Positions 12,513-22,689 of a stretch of DNA of 64,000 nucleotides are shown here, piece after piece (positions within the stretch are counted from its first letter, which is position 1; the number at the start of each line of letters is the position of its first letter). Source of the stretch: Welwitschia mirabilis (Eukaryota; Gnetophyta; Gnetopsida; Welwitschiales). The stretch is from contig JBOZIK010000001.1 of the NCBI GenBank assembly GCA_051453625.1, positions 133,724,074 to 133,788,073 of the forward strand, read 5' to 3'. A program made the position numbers and the translations under genes. Below the pieces are notes generated by a model that worked only from the letters and a program-made list of their open reading frames with translations, was not told where the DNA came from and did no database searches.

Positions 12513-13218
12513 TATTAGATTATGTATTGCTAATTGATGTTAAACTAATGTTGTTTGTGAAGAAAATTTTATGTATCTTGTGCATAAAATATTAATCACT
12601 TATAGGTCAGAAGCTGAAGCAAGGAATGTCGTTTTTTGATCACTAAAACCTATCAAGTTCAATTACCCTCTTGAAGGATTGACCAAACTTTCAAGGGGTC
12701 AACTGCACCTAGAGCATACTCTCAGAATTGAACTGAATTCAGAGGGAGTCGACCGGACCTATAAACCTAAGAACTAGTACTCTTAAACAGATTGTCAAGG
12801 GGTTAGGACCTATAAGGGATTAACCGAATCTGAGCATTGTGCACCTGATATCCCTAAGCCGATCATCAAGCAGTCGACTCGATACTTAAGGAGTCGACTA
12901 GACCTAATGTAGAAAATTGAAATGGATTTTTATCTAGATGAGTGAGTGATTGTATAGATATATGGACGACTAGATGAGCCGTTAACTGGACCCTAAGGAA
13001 TCAATTGGACATGGAGACATAAGAAACTAAGGTGACTGAAGATTTTACTTAAGCAACCTATTTAAGTCACGACATCAGGAGGGGTCGACCGGATGTTTGA
13101 GGGTTTAACCAGACGAAACGGAAAAGCAAATTTTTTATCCATTATGTATTCATATTTATAGCTATTTATAGCCGTAGGAAGTGCATTTTTAATTGTAATA
13201 ACCCTAAAAGCATTTTAT

Positions 13219-13226
13219 TATAAATA
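13219..13226 (+). promoter_or_regulatory. LTR TATA box of element A
   Basis: TATAAATA preceded by CATTTTAT and followed by GCTAAGAGAGAAATCAC, near the middle of the LTR as expected for the U3/R boundary. In the 3' LTR the same place reads CTATAGATAGCC, so the box has decayed there. Confidence 0.5.
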
Positions 13227-13483
13227 GCTAAGAGAGAAATCACTAAAAGGAATTTTTTCTTTGGCCAAACTATTGAAAATTGTGTTTTATCATTATACTA
13301 GCTTGAAAGTGTATTCCTAACTAAGGATGATCCTACATCTGTTGTATCTGTGAATTCAAGATCAGGTCTTATACTTCATTGTTCATAGTTTGTATCATCT
13401 ACTGGAGAAGATCTCCATTATATTCATTGTGCTAAAGAATGAGTGATATCAGTGCACCAGGGCATTTTACCATTACTACAACA

Positions 13484-13620
13484 CTGTTTGAAAAGTTAAA
13501 ACTTAGCCTATAAAAGTCCGTTGAAAAGGTTGAGACTTAGTCTACAAAAGTTCGTTGAAAAGATTGAGACTTAGCTTGCAAAAATCCATTGACAAGGTTG
13601 AGACTTAGCCTGAAAAAATA
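13484..13620 (+). repeat. 34-bp minisatellite inside LTR
   Basis: Four imperfect head-to-tail copies of a unit like GGTTGAGACTTAGCCTGCAA followed by AAGTCCRTTGAAAA. The same array occurs in the 3' LTR (about 19130-19225, about three copies) and in element B (about 25225-25365, about four copies). Confidence 0.85.
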
Positions 13621-13904
13621 TGTGTGTAAAAGTTACAGGTGGACTTGCAATACCTAAAAGAGTTAACAGATATCTGGATCAAGCTGGTGATAAGCTGATC
13701 ATTGAGAGTGGAGTAGGGAGCTTCCCGAATCACTATGAAACTTGCATGCATTTAATAGGTATTTTTATTCTTTCTTTTATTTTCATTTGTAGTGATCTAT
13801 TTCAAGTAAGTTCTTATTATAAGTTTATTTGAATTTTTTTTAAAAACCTATTCACACAACATCCTCCTCGTGCGCGCGCACTCACAGGGTTATCGATCTC
13901 CACA

Positions 13905-13920
13905 TTTAGTATTAGAGCAA
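13905..13920 (+). promoter_or_regulatory. primer-binding site, initiator tRNA-Met type
   Basis: TTTAGTATTAGAGCAA directly after the LTR end matches the standard copia PBS TGGTATCAGAGC with two or three changes. The primer tRNA would start minus-strand DNA synthesis here. Confidence 0.8.
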
Positions 13921-13970
13921 GGTTGAGTCCGTTTTTAGATTTTAACTAATCTAGACTCTAGAACCCAAAA

Positions 13971-15300
13971 ATGAGTAATCCCTCTAATAGTTTTTCCACT
14001 AGTCGTTTACCTTTATTCGATGGATCAAGTTATGCATATCGGAGATCCAAAATAAGAATATTCCTTGGATCCTTAGATGCGAATATTGAAGATGTTATCT
14101 ATAAAGGTTATATTATGCTTATGTTAACAAAAACCAATACAAATGGTAATACCATTCAAGTTCCCAAATTCAGAGATTAATGGACTACTACTACCAAAAC
14201 CAAAGTCACCACAGATGCTCATGCTCTTAATGCAATATTTTGTATAGTTTGTGTAGATAAATTTAAACATATTATAATTTGTGATCATACAAAGGAAGCC
14301 TGGGATATTCTTGAGGTATCTCATGGAGGAACTTCCATAGTCAACCTACAAATGCTCATCTCTAGATTTAAAGATATTCACATGAATGAGGAGAAGACAT
14401 TATAGGAGTTCTTTGCTAGACTTACAAACATCATCAACTCCATGACAAGTCTAGGAGAACATTTAAATGAAGCAAAAGTTATCAGAAAAGTACTGAGATC
14501 TCTTCCAAAGAGATTTAAACCTAAAGTCACAGTAATCAAGGAAAGAAAGAACATCAATACAATGGTACTAGAAGAGCTTCAAGGTAATTTATAGACTTAT
14601 AAATTAAAATTTACTAAAGATAAGAAGAAAGGTATTACTTTAAAGCATGTACAAGAAGGATATAGGTCTAAGAAGTCAGATGAAGAATTAGATGATGATG
14701 AAGTTACTCTCCTAGCCAAAAGGTTCAAGAAATTCTTACATAGAAGGAAAAAGGAATGTGATCTAAGTAGAAGTATAAAAAGAGAACACCTAAAGTACAA
14801 AAAGGAGCAAGACAAAGGAAAAGAAATCCAATGCTACTTTTGCAAAGGATTTGGACATATGGCTAATGAGTGCCTAAAGACTAAAAGAAATCATAGGAAA
14901 TCAAAAAATTCTTCATTTGTTGTAACAGGAATAATGAGAATGAGGATGATGACAGCAGTTCAGATCAAGAATTAGATAGAGACAGAAGACTATCTTTCAT
15001 GGTAATTGTACCTCCACTTCAGAACTTATCTAGTACATCAAAGCCTGATGATTTGAATATAATTGATGAAAAATAGGATGAGCTAGAAGATACTTGTCAT
15101 AAACTATATGAGGAATGTGAAAAGTTGGTAAGAAGGATAAATGATCTAAAGTTGTAAAGTCTCTCACCAAAGAGAAGGAGGAAATAGAAACATAATAGAA
15201 ATTACTCAAATATAACAACTTTGATCTTATGTCACAAGTAAAAAATTTGTGTTTTTTTTTTAATAAATTTTCTAGTGGTTCTTCTAAAGTAGAATAGATG
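13971..15300 (+). pseudogene. copia gag (UBN2-type capsid and CCHC zinc knuckle), disrupted
   Basis: Starts with MSNPSNSFSTSRLPLFDGSS, the typical LPxFDGxxY start of copia gag, with ATG 50 bp after the PBS. Capsid-like blocks follow: TTDAHALNAIF, CDHTKEAWDIL, LRSLPKRFKPKV. A CX2CX4HX4C knuckle CYFCKGFGHMANEC lies at 14832-14873 (codons 288-301). Gag would form the virus-like particle that packages element RNA. The frame is held from 13971 to about 14920 with only three stops (14178, 14403, 14592). Each is TAA or TAG where a Gln codon (CAA/CAG) is expected, pointing to C-to-T change. A frameshift near 14925 leads into an acidic stretch NENEDDDSSSDQELDRD. Confidence 0.85.
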
Positions 15301-15608
15301 CTTAGAATTTAGAAACTTGTTCATGATAAATTAGGTATTAGCTTCAATCCACAAGATCCGAAAAAATAAGTAATCTAGAAAAGTAATTTTATTTCTAAGT
15401 TACGTGTAATTTTTATGGAAAGACAAGATATTCAAAACTTTTTTGCTCTGCTAGAAAGTTAATGTTATTTTCAGATTCCATCAGTTTATTACCATTTAAA
15501 TTTATTCCAAAAAGAATTATACCATCTAAGTCTAAAAGGACTATTGGTGAAATCTAATGATCTTAAAGGTCTCTTAACTCAGATAGCTTTCAAGAGCTCA
15601 AATGGAAG

Positions 15609-16088
15609 AGCTGGTACTTGAACAGTGGATGCTCAAGACACATGATGAGAAACAAATTAAATTTTCAACACTTGAGTAATATTAATGGAGGATTTGTTAA
15701 CTTTAGAGACAATGTAAAAGCAAAAATAGAAGGTATTGAAAGCATCAAAGGAGATAATTTACCAAAAATTAATAAAGTGTTATATGTTAATGGTTTAAAG
15801 CATAAGTTGTTAAGTATGAGCAAAATATGTGACAAAGGTTACAAAGCAGTTTTTGATAAGTTTAAATGTAAAATTTTACATGGAAAATCAAACATTGTTG
15901 TCCTTAGAGAAAAACGAATTAACAATGTCTATAGGATAGATCACTTATCTTCCCCATATTGTTCTCCTCATGATATTCATGTAAAGTTGTACCATAATCA
16001 ATTCAATTATGTTAACCACAAAGTTGAAAAAGGAAATAATGTTTTAAAATTTATTAAAACTAAACATTATCTGACAGATACTATGTAA
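15609..16088 (+). pseudogene. protease/GAG-pre-integrase start fused to the RNase H end
   Basis: The frame reads WYLNSGCSRHM at 15612-15644, the retroviral-type aspartic protease active site, but with Asn in place of the catalytic Asp (GAC to AAC). It continues through KINKVLYVNGLKHKLLSMSK and NVYRIDHLSS, the GAG-pre-integrase part. At about 15960-15995 it passes without a stop into HDIHVKLYHNQFNYVNHKV EKGN..LKFIKTKHYLTDTM, which matches the last residues of copia RNase H (IDIRHHFIRDHV, LEFVxTxxQLADIFTK). So about 3 kb of pol coding for integrase, RT and most of RNase H is absent. The open frame across the junction (15618-16088) is notable in such a decayed region. Confidence 0.75.
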
Positions 16089-16559
16089 AATCTGAATTTG
16101 TGATATTTTTCTTGATTATTAAAACAAACTGAGGGTTAACTCGCCATCCACTGGCTAATTATAAGGTAGTTGATCAGATCCTTAATTTGGTCAATTAGAT
16201 ATGGTTGATCGACTAGTCTAAAATCCTAGCCTCTTGGACCTATTTTTGCATTGTAGATCTGCATCCTGACGGATCAATCATAACCTAGCCCAATTAAATA
16301 AACTTGATGGATCACAATGTGAAAGTGCTATCGGTGGACCTAATTTATTTCTTCAAATCACTCTAATTGATCTCCTCTATAAAATAAAAAGATTTCCAAA
16401 TCATTTTCATTATGTTATAGCCTTATTTTTCTTTCAGATCTAGAGTTTTTCCTTCCAAATCTAGAATTTTACTTCTAGATTCAGTGATTTTTATTAGATT
16501 TTATTACTTTCAAGCTCTTGTAGAGAGGTTGAAATTGTTGAAGGTATTTCTAGAAAAAT
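16089..16559 (+). other. element A spacer between pol remnant and extra ORF
   Basis: Non-coding. It begins with AACTGAGGGTTAACTCGCC and contains several GTTGATC/GGTCAAT motifs like those in the LTR U3. The same sequence follows the gap in element B (22346-22690), so it is a conserved part of the family. Confidence 0.6.
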
Positions 16560-17575
16560 ATTCAAGGAGGTTTCAGCTAGAGATCTCTCTTATTTCTACC
16601 AAGGGATGTCTGAAGATGATATAGAAAAGTTCTCTGAAAAGTTTGATAAGAAACTTATTTGTTAAGAGTAGTCAATTGCTAATTTAGATATTAGAGAGCT
16701 TAAGGAGATGATCTAGCTCCTAAGAGATTAAGATCTTTCTTATTTTCTTGATATTTTATATTTAACATATCCATTTATTATTTATATATTTTATTGTAAT
16801 GCTTCTTATGATCATGACTCAGCAACCCTTGAAGACCTAGCTTTGGGAAAAGGATAAGGATCACTATAATCTTATTTTAACTTTTATTGATCTACCTAAA
16901 GAAGATTATGAAGAATTGTGGCCTCTTCATGACTCCATGGAAGATAAGCCAGCAGTTACAAGAGACATTTGTGATAAGTCACATTTATGGAAACATACCA
17001 TTTCCAATTCTTTTTTTATTCCTAAATACCATTTCATTCATTTGGATTTTACCTATAAATTTTTTCCTTTAGTAGGTCATCATGATCAGGCCTCAAACTA
17101 TAGTGATTATTTAATGTATATGGTAGGGATTAGGCACTCCATTAATGCCCCTACCATCATACTAAAAAATATGGTCTCTCAGTTAAAGTACCACATAACT
17201 AGGGCTTTATCCTACTATGTGTTGATCACTAATCTATGCCATCAGCTTCATGTGCCCTTTAATCCTAAGCTTGAAACACTTCAATCCATGGCATCCATTA
17301 GGCATGCAATGTTATCTCACATGCATATTTTTTCTCCTTTTAAGAAGTATTCAAAATCACCCTCTCCTAAGGAAGTTTCTCCTGATGAGACTCTTTTATA
17401 CCTAAGGTGGATTGACTCTTGTACCAGGTATATGAAGGAAGATCTTATTATAGATTGGATTAAAATTACTAATACTTTAATGAAAGCCAATAGCTCAATG
17501 CGAATATCAGGTGAAGAAGAGGAAGAAGATTATGAAGAAGAATCTGAAGAGGAGGAATAAGAAGAGGAATCTAAT
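16560..17575 (+). pseudogene. extra 3' ORF of element A, unknown function, acidic tail
   Basis: A ~1-kb coding-like region between the RNase H remnant and the 3' LTR, where SIRE/Maximus-type copia elements carry an additional ORF. The early part (about 16560-16880) reads ARDLSYFYQGMSEDDIEKF and LDIRELKEM in one frame with stops, then shifts. The later part is open at 16916-17560 (214 residues): MWPLHDSMEDKP near the start, a middle VSQLKYHITRALSY, an SPFKKYSKSPSPKE linker and a C-terminal run of about 25 mostly Glu residues. No membrane segment or signal peptide stands out, so it does not look like an envelope protein. It resembles the putative plant transposon protein type that often accompanies plant retroelements, but I cannot name it firmly. 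Element B carries a homologue. Confidence 0.55.
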
Positions 17576-18130
17576 TAGATCTTTTTTCTATGCTTATGTA
17601 TTTTCTTTCTTGTCTATGTATTTTTATCTTCTTTATCATTGATTTCAAAAGGCTGAGAATTAGTCGTGTTATTAATGTGCTTTTAGATGTAGTTTACTCT
17701 TGATGATAACTTTTACTTTGTATTGCTTAGATTAATGAAATAAAGATGCACTTATTTTTATGATCTCAAATTTGTGTTTCAATTTTTTTAGTATAAATCA
17801 AATTTCCATATAAACTTTAAGTTTCTAATATGTTGAATATTAAGGACCTAAATGATGTTTATCCTATATTTGAAATGAACTCTAAATTATCAATGATAAA
17901 AGTATTAAATATTATATGATCAAAATGGTACTTCTCATAAATGTTATTTTTCTTAACTCTCCAAAATTGAACCTCAAATTGTTTTAATATTAGCACAAAA
18001 TAATACTTATTAAAATGTCTTTATTTGGTGTAAAAAAAATTAATATTTTTGTAAAAATTAATAGGTATTTTATGAGGGAAAGATTTCTCACTTTTAATAT
18101 TTTACAACTAAGGAATGTTTGTTATCAATG
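17576..18130 (+). other. element A 3' non-coding region
   Basis: AT-rich region between the extra ORF and the PPT, with TTTCAAAAGGCTGAGAATTAG and TGCTTTTAGATGTAGTTTAC blocks also present in element B (23875-23930). No ORF. Confidence 0.6.
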
Positions 18131-18144
18131 TTAAAGGATGGGAT
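18131..18144 (+). promoter_or_regulatory. polypurine tract of element A
   Basis: TTAAAGGATGGGAT just before TGTTATATTATGG, the start of the 3' LTR. It corresponds to the better-kept AAAGGGGGAGA of element B (24248-24258). A PPT primes plus-strand DNA synthesis. Confidence 0.7.
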
Positions 18145-19524
18145 TGTTATATTATGGATTTCTAATTTATGTTAAACTAATGTTTTTGTGAAGAAAATTT
18201 TGTGTATCTTGAGCAAAAAATATTAATCACTTGCAGGTCATATGCTAAATCTAGGAATGTTACATATTGATTACTAAAACTTGTCAAGTTTAATTATCCT
18301 CTTGAGGGATGGACCAGACTTCTAGGGAGTCGATCACACCTAGAGAATACTCTCAGAATTAAACTAAATTTAGAGTGGTCAACTAAAATTTTAAGGGATT
18401 AACCAGACTTGCGAATTTAAGAACTAGTACTCTTAAATAGATTGTCAAGGAGTTGATTGGATCATTGAGGGATAACTAAACCTAAGCACTGTGCACCTAA
18501 TATTTCTAAACTAATCATAAAGGGATTGATTAGACATCTAAGGAGCTGACCGAACCTAATGTAGAAAACTAAAATGAATTTTTATTAGGACAAAAGGGTG
18601 ATTAGACAATTATGTGAGTGACCAGACAAGGCGTTGACTGGATCCTAAGGGGTCAACCAGATATGGAGCCATAAGAAACTAGGGTGATCAAAAAGTTCAG
18701 TCAGGTAACCTATTTAAGTCATAGCATTAGGGGTCAACCAAATGTTTAAGGGGTTGACCAGCTGAAATGAAAAAAAAATTTATATCTCTATGTATCTATT
18801 ATCTATTCATTTTATAGTTCTTTATAGCCATTGGAAGCATGTTTTTAATTGTAATAAATCCTAAAAGCCTTCCACTATAGATAGCCAAGACATATTTCAC
18901 TATAAAAACTTTTTAACTTTTCATTGAGGGATTGGAACTTGTGATTTTCATTATAACATCTTGACACTACATTCCTGACTAATGACAAGTCATCATCTAT
19001 TGTACCTCTACATAAGAGGTTAGATCTTATACTTTATTGTTATACCATCTATGGGAGAAGAGATTTACTACTATCAATTGAGCTAAAAAATGAGTGATAT
19101 CAGTGCACTAGGGCATTCTATACATTGTAAAAGGCTGAAACTTAGCTTGTAAAAGTTCACTGAAACATTTATATTTAGCTTATAAAAATCCATTGAAAGA
19201 TTGAGAATTAGCTTATAGAAGTCTATGTGTAAAGGTTATAGATGAACTTGCAATACTTGGAAGAGTTAATAAAGATCTGGATCAGACTTGGTGATAAGCT
19301 AATCATCGAGAGTAAAGTTGGAGGTTTCCTGAGCCACTATAAAACTTGTATGCATCTAATTGATATTTTGATGCTTTTTTCTATTTTCATTTTGCTGAAT
19401 ACTTTCAGATTTTATTTTTATGCATGAGTTTATTTGTTATTTATTTTAAGAAAGTTTTTATTATAAGATTATTTGATTATTTAAAAGAAGCTACCTTCTC
19501 CCCCCAGGGTTCTTGATCCTCATA
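18145..19524 (+). repeat. 3' LTR of element A
   Basis: Homologous to 12513-13904 over its whole length. It starts with canonical TGTTA after the PPT and ends with AGGGTTCTTGATCCTCATA. Shared blocks include AACTAGTACTCTTAAA, TGAGTGATATCAGTGCAC and GGTGATAAGCTAATCAT. It has one fewer copy of the internal 34-bp repeat than the 5' LTR. Confidence 0.85.
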
Positions 19525-19639
19525 AATAAATCTCCAGTGGTTAAAATTTTTGCTCACTTTCTATTTTCTTTATTAAGATCTTGTAGCAAAAATTAAATTA
19601 ATCTTAAAAATTTAAAATAATAATTGGAAATTTTAATTA

Positions 19640-20060
19640 TAATACCTCTAAAACACTCAAAAGTTTTAAAATAAGATTCACTTAAATATTTCTTAAAACT
19701 ATGAATAATTTTTTTTTCATTTAATTAATGAGAGTAGTAGGAATAAACTTCTTAATAAAAACTTCTTTAAATTTTGTAAAATCCTAAGCTAATATCTAGC
19801 TCTATCTTTTAATAGAAGAGGAATAATTGCTAATTTGGCTTCATCAAAATGAGCTTGAGATCTTATCTTACAAAGTAAGTCATATTCTTTAAGAAACTCA
19901 TAAGGATTTTCATGATCTAAAGTATGAAAACTAGTGAAATCCTTGAGATTTTTAATAAATATAAAAGCATTATAAGTAAATGAAATAGAAGATTTGGTTT
20001 GACAACCTTTAAAAGGTTCATCAAAGTAGATTAAGGATAAAATATATGAACATTACTATT
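19640..20060 (-). pseudogene. Ty3/gypsy gag relic, minus strand
   Basis: Minus-strand translation gives DEPFKG, then HENPYEFLKEYDLLC, HFDEAKLAIIPLLLKDRARY and LRILQNLKKFLL, the usual spacing of the Retrotrans_gag domain (NPYxFLxxF, then LxLxPFSLKDxAxxWL, then FLxKFFP). This domain forms the gypsy capsid. A stop replaces the Trp of RAxxWL and the end is frameshifted. No pol of this element is seen; its right-hand neighbour may be its leader. Confidence 0.65.
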
Positions 20061-22245
20061 TTGATAGCCATTTGAGAAGAAAAAATATTTGAAGTTTTAG
20101 TAAGGATCAAGTGGGAATGAAGATAAAGGTAGAGCTAGAATACAAAGTGAGGAGGGTTTGAAACTATGTAATGTTAAATAGTATGAATCTAATTTCTTCT
20201 CATGAATGCATATGATTAAAAGAAAAAGAAGATTCATAGAAAAGTATAAGAATTAAAATATGTACACCTAAAATGCTTGATGAAGTAATGTAATACTTAT
20301 GAGCTCATGAATGCAATTGTAATATCAAAAGCACTTGAAAACAATTTACTTCCATTAATGTATATAAATTCTTAAAGAAAAGTATTATATATCACATAAA
20401 AATAACAATTGTTCCTTAATAATGATTCCAATTTTGAATGAATTAAACACTAAAATTTTAAATAAAGAAGATCGTGTTATGAGCCTTTGCACATATAAAT
20501 ATGTACTTAACATGACAATTTAACTTAAAAAAGGAAAATCAAGTATAAGAATTCAAAGTAAAGCATAATGAAATCTTTTAGGCCAAACTACATATATAGT
20601 AGAAGAACATGAGTATTGAAACAATGAGACATAACATGAATTCAAATGAAAACATTAATATTATCTTATCAAACCATCACTTTACATGATAAAACAATCA
20701 TTTCTTTCATATGACATACAAATAATTATAACACATGATGTATAGTTATTGTAAGAAACTTCATGTGTAAAATATCATTTTATGAGATGTTTAAAAAATA
20801 TAATAAAATAAAAATAGACAATATTTTTTAAACATTCATTAATATTCTTAAAATATTTTATAACTCAAACTAATAAGCAAGAGAAGTCAAATTTACCAAA
20901 GACAGTTTCATACAAAAAATAATTTTCCTTGAAATGTTGACTACTTGAAATCATTTAACATGGATGTAACTAAGTAATTCTGACATTATATACTATTGTA
21001 TATAAAATTTACAACAATCTAGAATCAAAATCTGATTCTTAAAAAGTTAGACTCCTCAAATCAACATAGCAAACTATTTCATTTTATTAATATTTTTACT
21101 AAATTACAATATAATTGACTTAAAAGATAACTCTTTACTTATCATGAAATTAGTTATAAAATCATTAATACATCTAAACTAGATTATAAATTAATAAGTA
21201 ATTAATAATAACTAGCAAGTAAAAATTTATGAAATCAAAATAACACTTAGTTAATTTTAAGTTGTTTTAAGTAATAGATAGAGAAAAAGAAAAAATAGAG
21301 AGAAAACGAGAGAGAAAATTCAAAAGAATAGAATTAGAAAATCTTAGAACCTTAAAAATACTTGGAATATTTCCTAAAATAAGTTTATAAAATTAAACAT
21401 TTATGATCAAATAGAATCAATTAAATCCAATATAACTAGTTCATTTAGAAGAAAACTTAAAAAAATTACAATCAACGCTATTTTGACCAAGAATATTTAA
21501 AAAACCATAAAACTTGAGAAAAATGTATTTCATATTTTAAAATTACTTAAAACATAATATAGGATAAAATTTTCAAATCAATAATAATATACAAACTCAT
21601 GTTGCAAAATAAAAAAAAAAATTAAGATTTAATAGTTCAAAAATTTTTCTAAGTAAAACTATAATGTTGACTGTAAATGGCCAGAAAAAGCATTTTAGAT
21701 GCCAATTTTGGTTTTCAATATTTGCTATTGAAAGTTTTTAAACCTTGAGAGGAATCTACATAGATAATTTCAAAATGATTGGAGTTATAGAAAAGGCAGT
21801 AAGGTTAAAACAATCATTAAAATTCACTATTGTAATTTGATTTTGAGAAAAGAAGAAAGAAGAGAGAATAATTCATGAAACTCGAAATATTTTTAATGTT
21901 ATAAAAATATAAATAACATATTTAAAAGCTAACTTACTACTATTGAAAAAGAGAAAATAGAAATTCATCATCATTCACCTTAGAAAAAAGGTGAAATTAC
22001 AAGAAAATGTATTAGAAAATGAGAAAAATGGAGGAAAGAAAAGAGAAAAGGAATACAAACATGACTTATTTTGATACAGAGTTACCAACCATGCAAAATT
22101 TCAGATTTCCATAATAGGTATTAAATGTATAATAATTTCATTACCACTAATTATAAAACATGCTATAAAAAGTCTAACTAAATTAAAAGAAAATCATAAT
22201 ACAAATGCATAAATAACGTAATAGAAAGTACAAAAACATAAGAAA
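20061..22245 (-). other. AT-rich region, probable leader/LTR of the minus-strand gypsy relic
   Basis: About 2.2 kb without an open frame. Position upstream of the minus-strand gag suggests 5' UTR and LTR, but no second LTR copy exists in the window to define edges. It ends in a 100-N gap. Confidence 0.3.
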
Positions 22246-22345
22246 NNNNNNNNNNNNNNNNNNNNNNNNNNNNNNNNNNNNNNNNNNNNNNNNNNNNNNN
22301 NNNNNNNNNNNNNNNNNNNNNNNNNNNNNNNNNNNNNNNNNNNNN
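22246..22345. other. assembly gap (100 N)
   Basis: Exactly 100 N, the usual placeholder for a join of unknown size. Element B begins immediately after it, so its left part may be missing or placed elsewhere. Confidence 0.99.
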
Positions 22346-22689
22346 AAACAAACTAGGGGTTAACTCACCGTTTTCTGACTTATTGTAGGGTAGTTGACTT
22401 AATCTGTGATTCAGTCAACTAAATGTGATTGGTCAATTGGCCTAAAAGCCCAGTCGCTTGGACCTCTTTCAGTACTGTAGACCCGTGTCTCGACTAGTCG
22501 ACTGCAACTTTGACTATTTGACTGGACCTAAAAAGTTACAATGTGAAAGTATTATCAATGGACTCAATTTCTTTTTTAAAATCACCCATTGACCTCTCTA
22601 TAGAAGAAAAAGATCTTCAAACTCTTTTCATTGTTTTTTAGCCTCATTTCTCTTCTAGATCTAGAGTTTTTTTTGGATTTCTTATGTCT

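Larger units (their letters stand above)
12513..13904 (+). repeat. 5' LTR of element A
   Basis: About 1.39 kb, aligned by eye with 18145-19524 and with the LTR at 24259-25666. The left end reads TATTAGATTATGTATT where the 3' copy keeps TGTTA. The right end is GATCTCCACA just before the primer-binding site. The U3 part carries many copies of a GTCGACYNGAC-like motif. The R/U5 part holds a 34-bp minisatellite and the block GGTGATAAGCTGATCAT. Confidence 0.85.
12513..19524 (+). mobile_element. element A: non-autonomous Ty1/copia retrotransposon
   Basis: Complete-looking element of about 7 kb: 5' LTR, PBS, gag, a start of protease/GAG-pre-integrase, a direct junction to the last part of RNase H, a ~1-kb extra ORF, PPT and 3' LTR. 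Integrase, RT and the RNase H core are missing, so it would depend on enzymes made by a related full element. The two LTRs are clearly homologous but diverged, so the insertion is old. Bases next to the two ends (TTATT on the left, AATAA on the right) do not form a convincing target-site duplication; the exact ends may be off by a few bases or the flanks have rearranged. Confidence 0.85.

Noticed and set aside
13484-13620. CRISPR-like regular short repeats
   Set aside because: The units are contiguous without spacers, lie in an LTR and the genome is eukaryotic.
16887-17560. Envelope gene in element A
   Set aside because: No signal peptide, no transmembrane helices and no coiled coil characteristic of env-like ORFs; the tail is strongly acidic instead.
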